Assembly: GCA_002401565.1 (NCBI GenBank)
Contig: NVTL01000089.1
Coordinates: 2,686-9,138 of the forward strand
Reading direction: 5' to 3'
Source: Rhodospirillaceae bacterium
GTDB taxonomy: Bacteria; Pseudomonadota; Alphaproteobacteria; Rhodospirillales; Magnetovibrionaceae
DNA length: 6,453 nucleotides
A model generated the notes under the pieces. The model saw nothing but the letters and a program-made list of their open reading frames with translations, was not told where the DNA came from and did not search any database. A program made the position numbers and the translations under genes. Of the stretch, positions 6,448 through 6,453 are shown in pieces (position 1 is the stretch's first letter; each line of letters begins with the position of its first letter).

Positions 6448-6453
6448 TGAAAG
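6444..6453 (+). CDS. 5' end of a downstream gene (partial, three codons)
   Basis: ATG ATG AAA begins inside the stop region of the ATPase gene: the A of the first ATG precedes the TGA at 6445-6447, giving an ATGA overlap. This is the same arrangement as the GTPase/small-protein junction. The frame has a ribosome-site-like AGGGA before it and runs off the window. Only Met-Met-Lys can be read, so nothing can be said about the product. Its coupling to the ATPase suggests that it belongs to the same functional unit. Confidence 0.5.

Noticed and set aside
1..6453. tRNA, rRNA, CRISPR array, insertion sequence or attachment-site repeats
   Set aside because: Reading both strands showed no regularly spaced repeats, transposase-like frames or RNA gene signatures; the window is almost fully coding.

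Overview
The window is a densely packed, single-strand stretch of bacterial DNA. Every gene I can support reads on the + strand, start codons are ATG with Shine-Dalgarno-like sequences in front of most, and genes overlap by ATGA or are separated by about a dozen bases. Base composition is moderate and leans to A/T, with a very A-rich 3' end of the first large gene. Nothing fixes the taxon. A Gram-negative, proteobacterium-like host is my guess from general codon style, at low confidence.

Layout: (1) 1-402 is the 3' end of an unrecognised gene, open to the left edge. (2) 403-462 is a 60-base gap with no convincing terminator or promoter. (3) 463-2784 encodes a 773-residue dynamin-like large GTPase with an extra N-terminal domain of about 110 residues. 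(4) 2781-3254 overlaps it by ATGA and encodes a 157-residue protein with one C-terminal membrane segment. (5) 3268-6447 follows after 13 bases and encodes a 1059-residue HerA/FtsK-class (DUF87-like) ATPase. Its middle carries a glycine-zipper hydrophobic block set between Ser/Thr-rich stretches. (6) At 6444 a further gene begins in an ATGA overlap and runs off the right edge after three codons.

Genes 3 to 6 form a tight, apparently translationally coupled unit. Its parts are a membrane-remodelling type GTPase, a tail-anchored small protein, and a ring-forming DNA or protein translocase that itself appears able to touch a membrane. I do not recognise this combination as a named system. HerA-type ATPases usually partner a nuclease or another effector (NurA, SIR2, DUF4297), and bacterial dynamins have been linked to membrane protection during phage attack. 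An anti-phage or anti-plasmid membrane-associated system is therefore a reasonable hypothesis, and a DNA-transfer or membrane-transport role is the main alternative. The missing downstream gene or genes may hold the effector.
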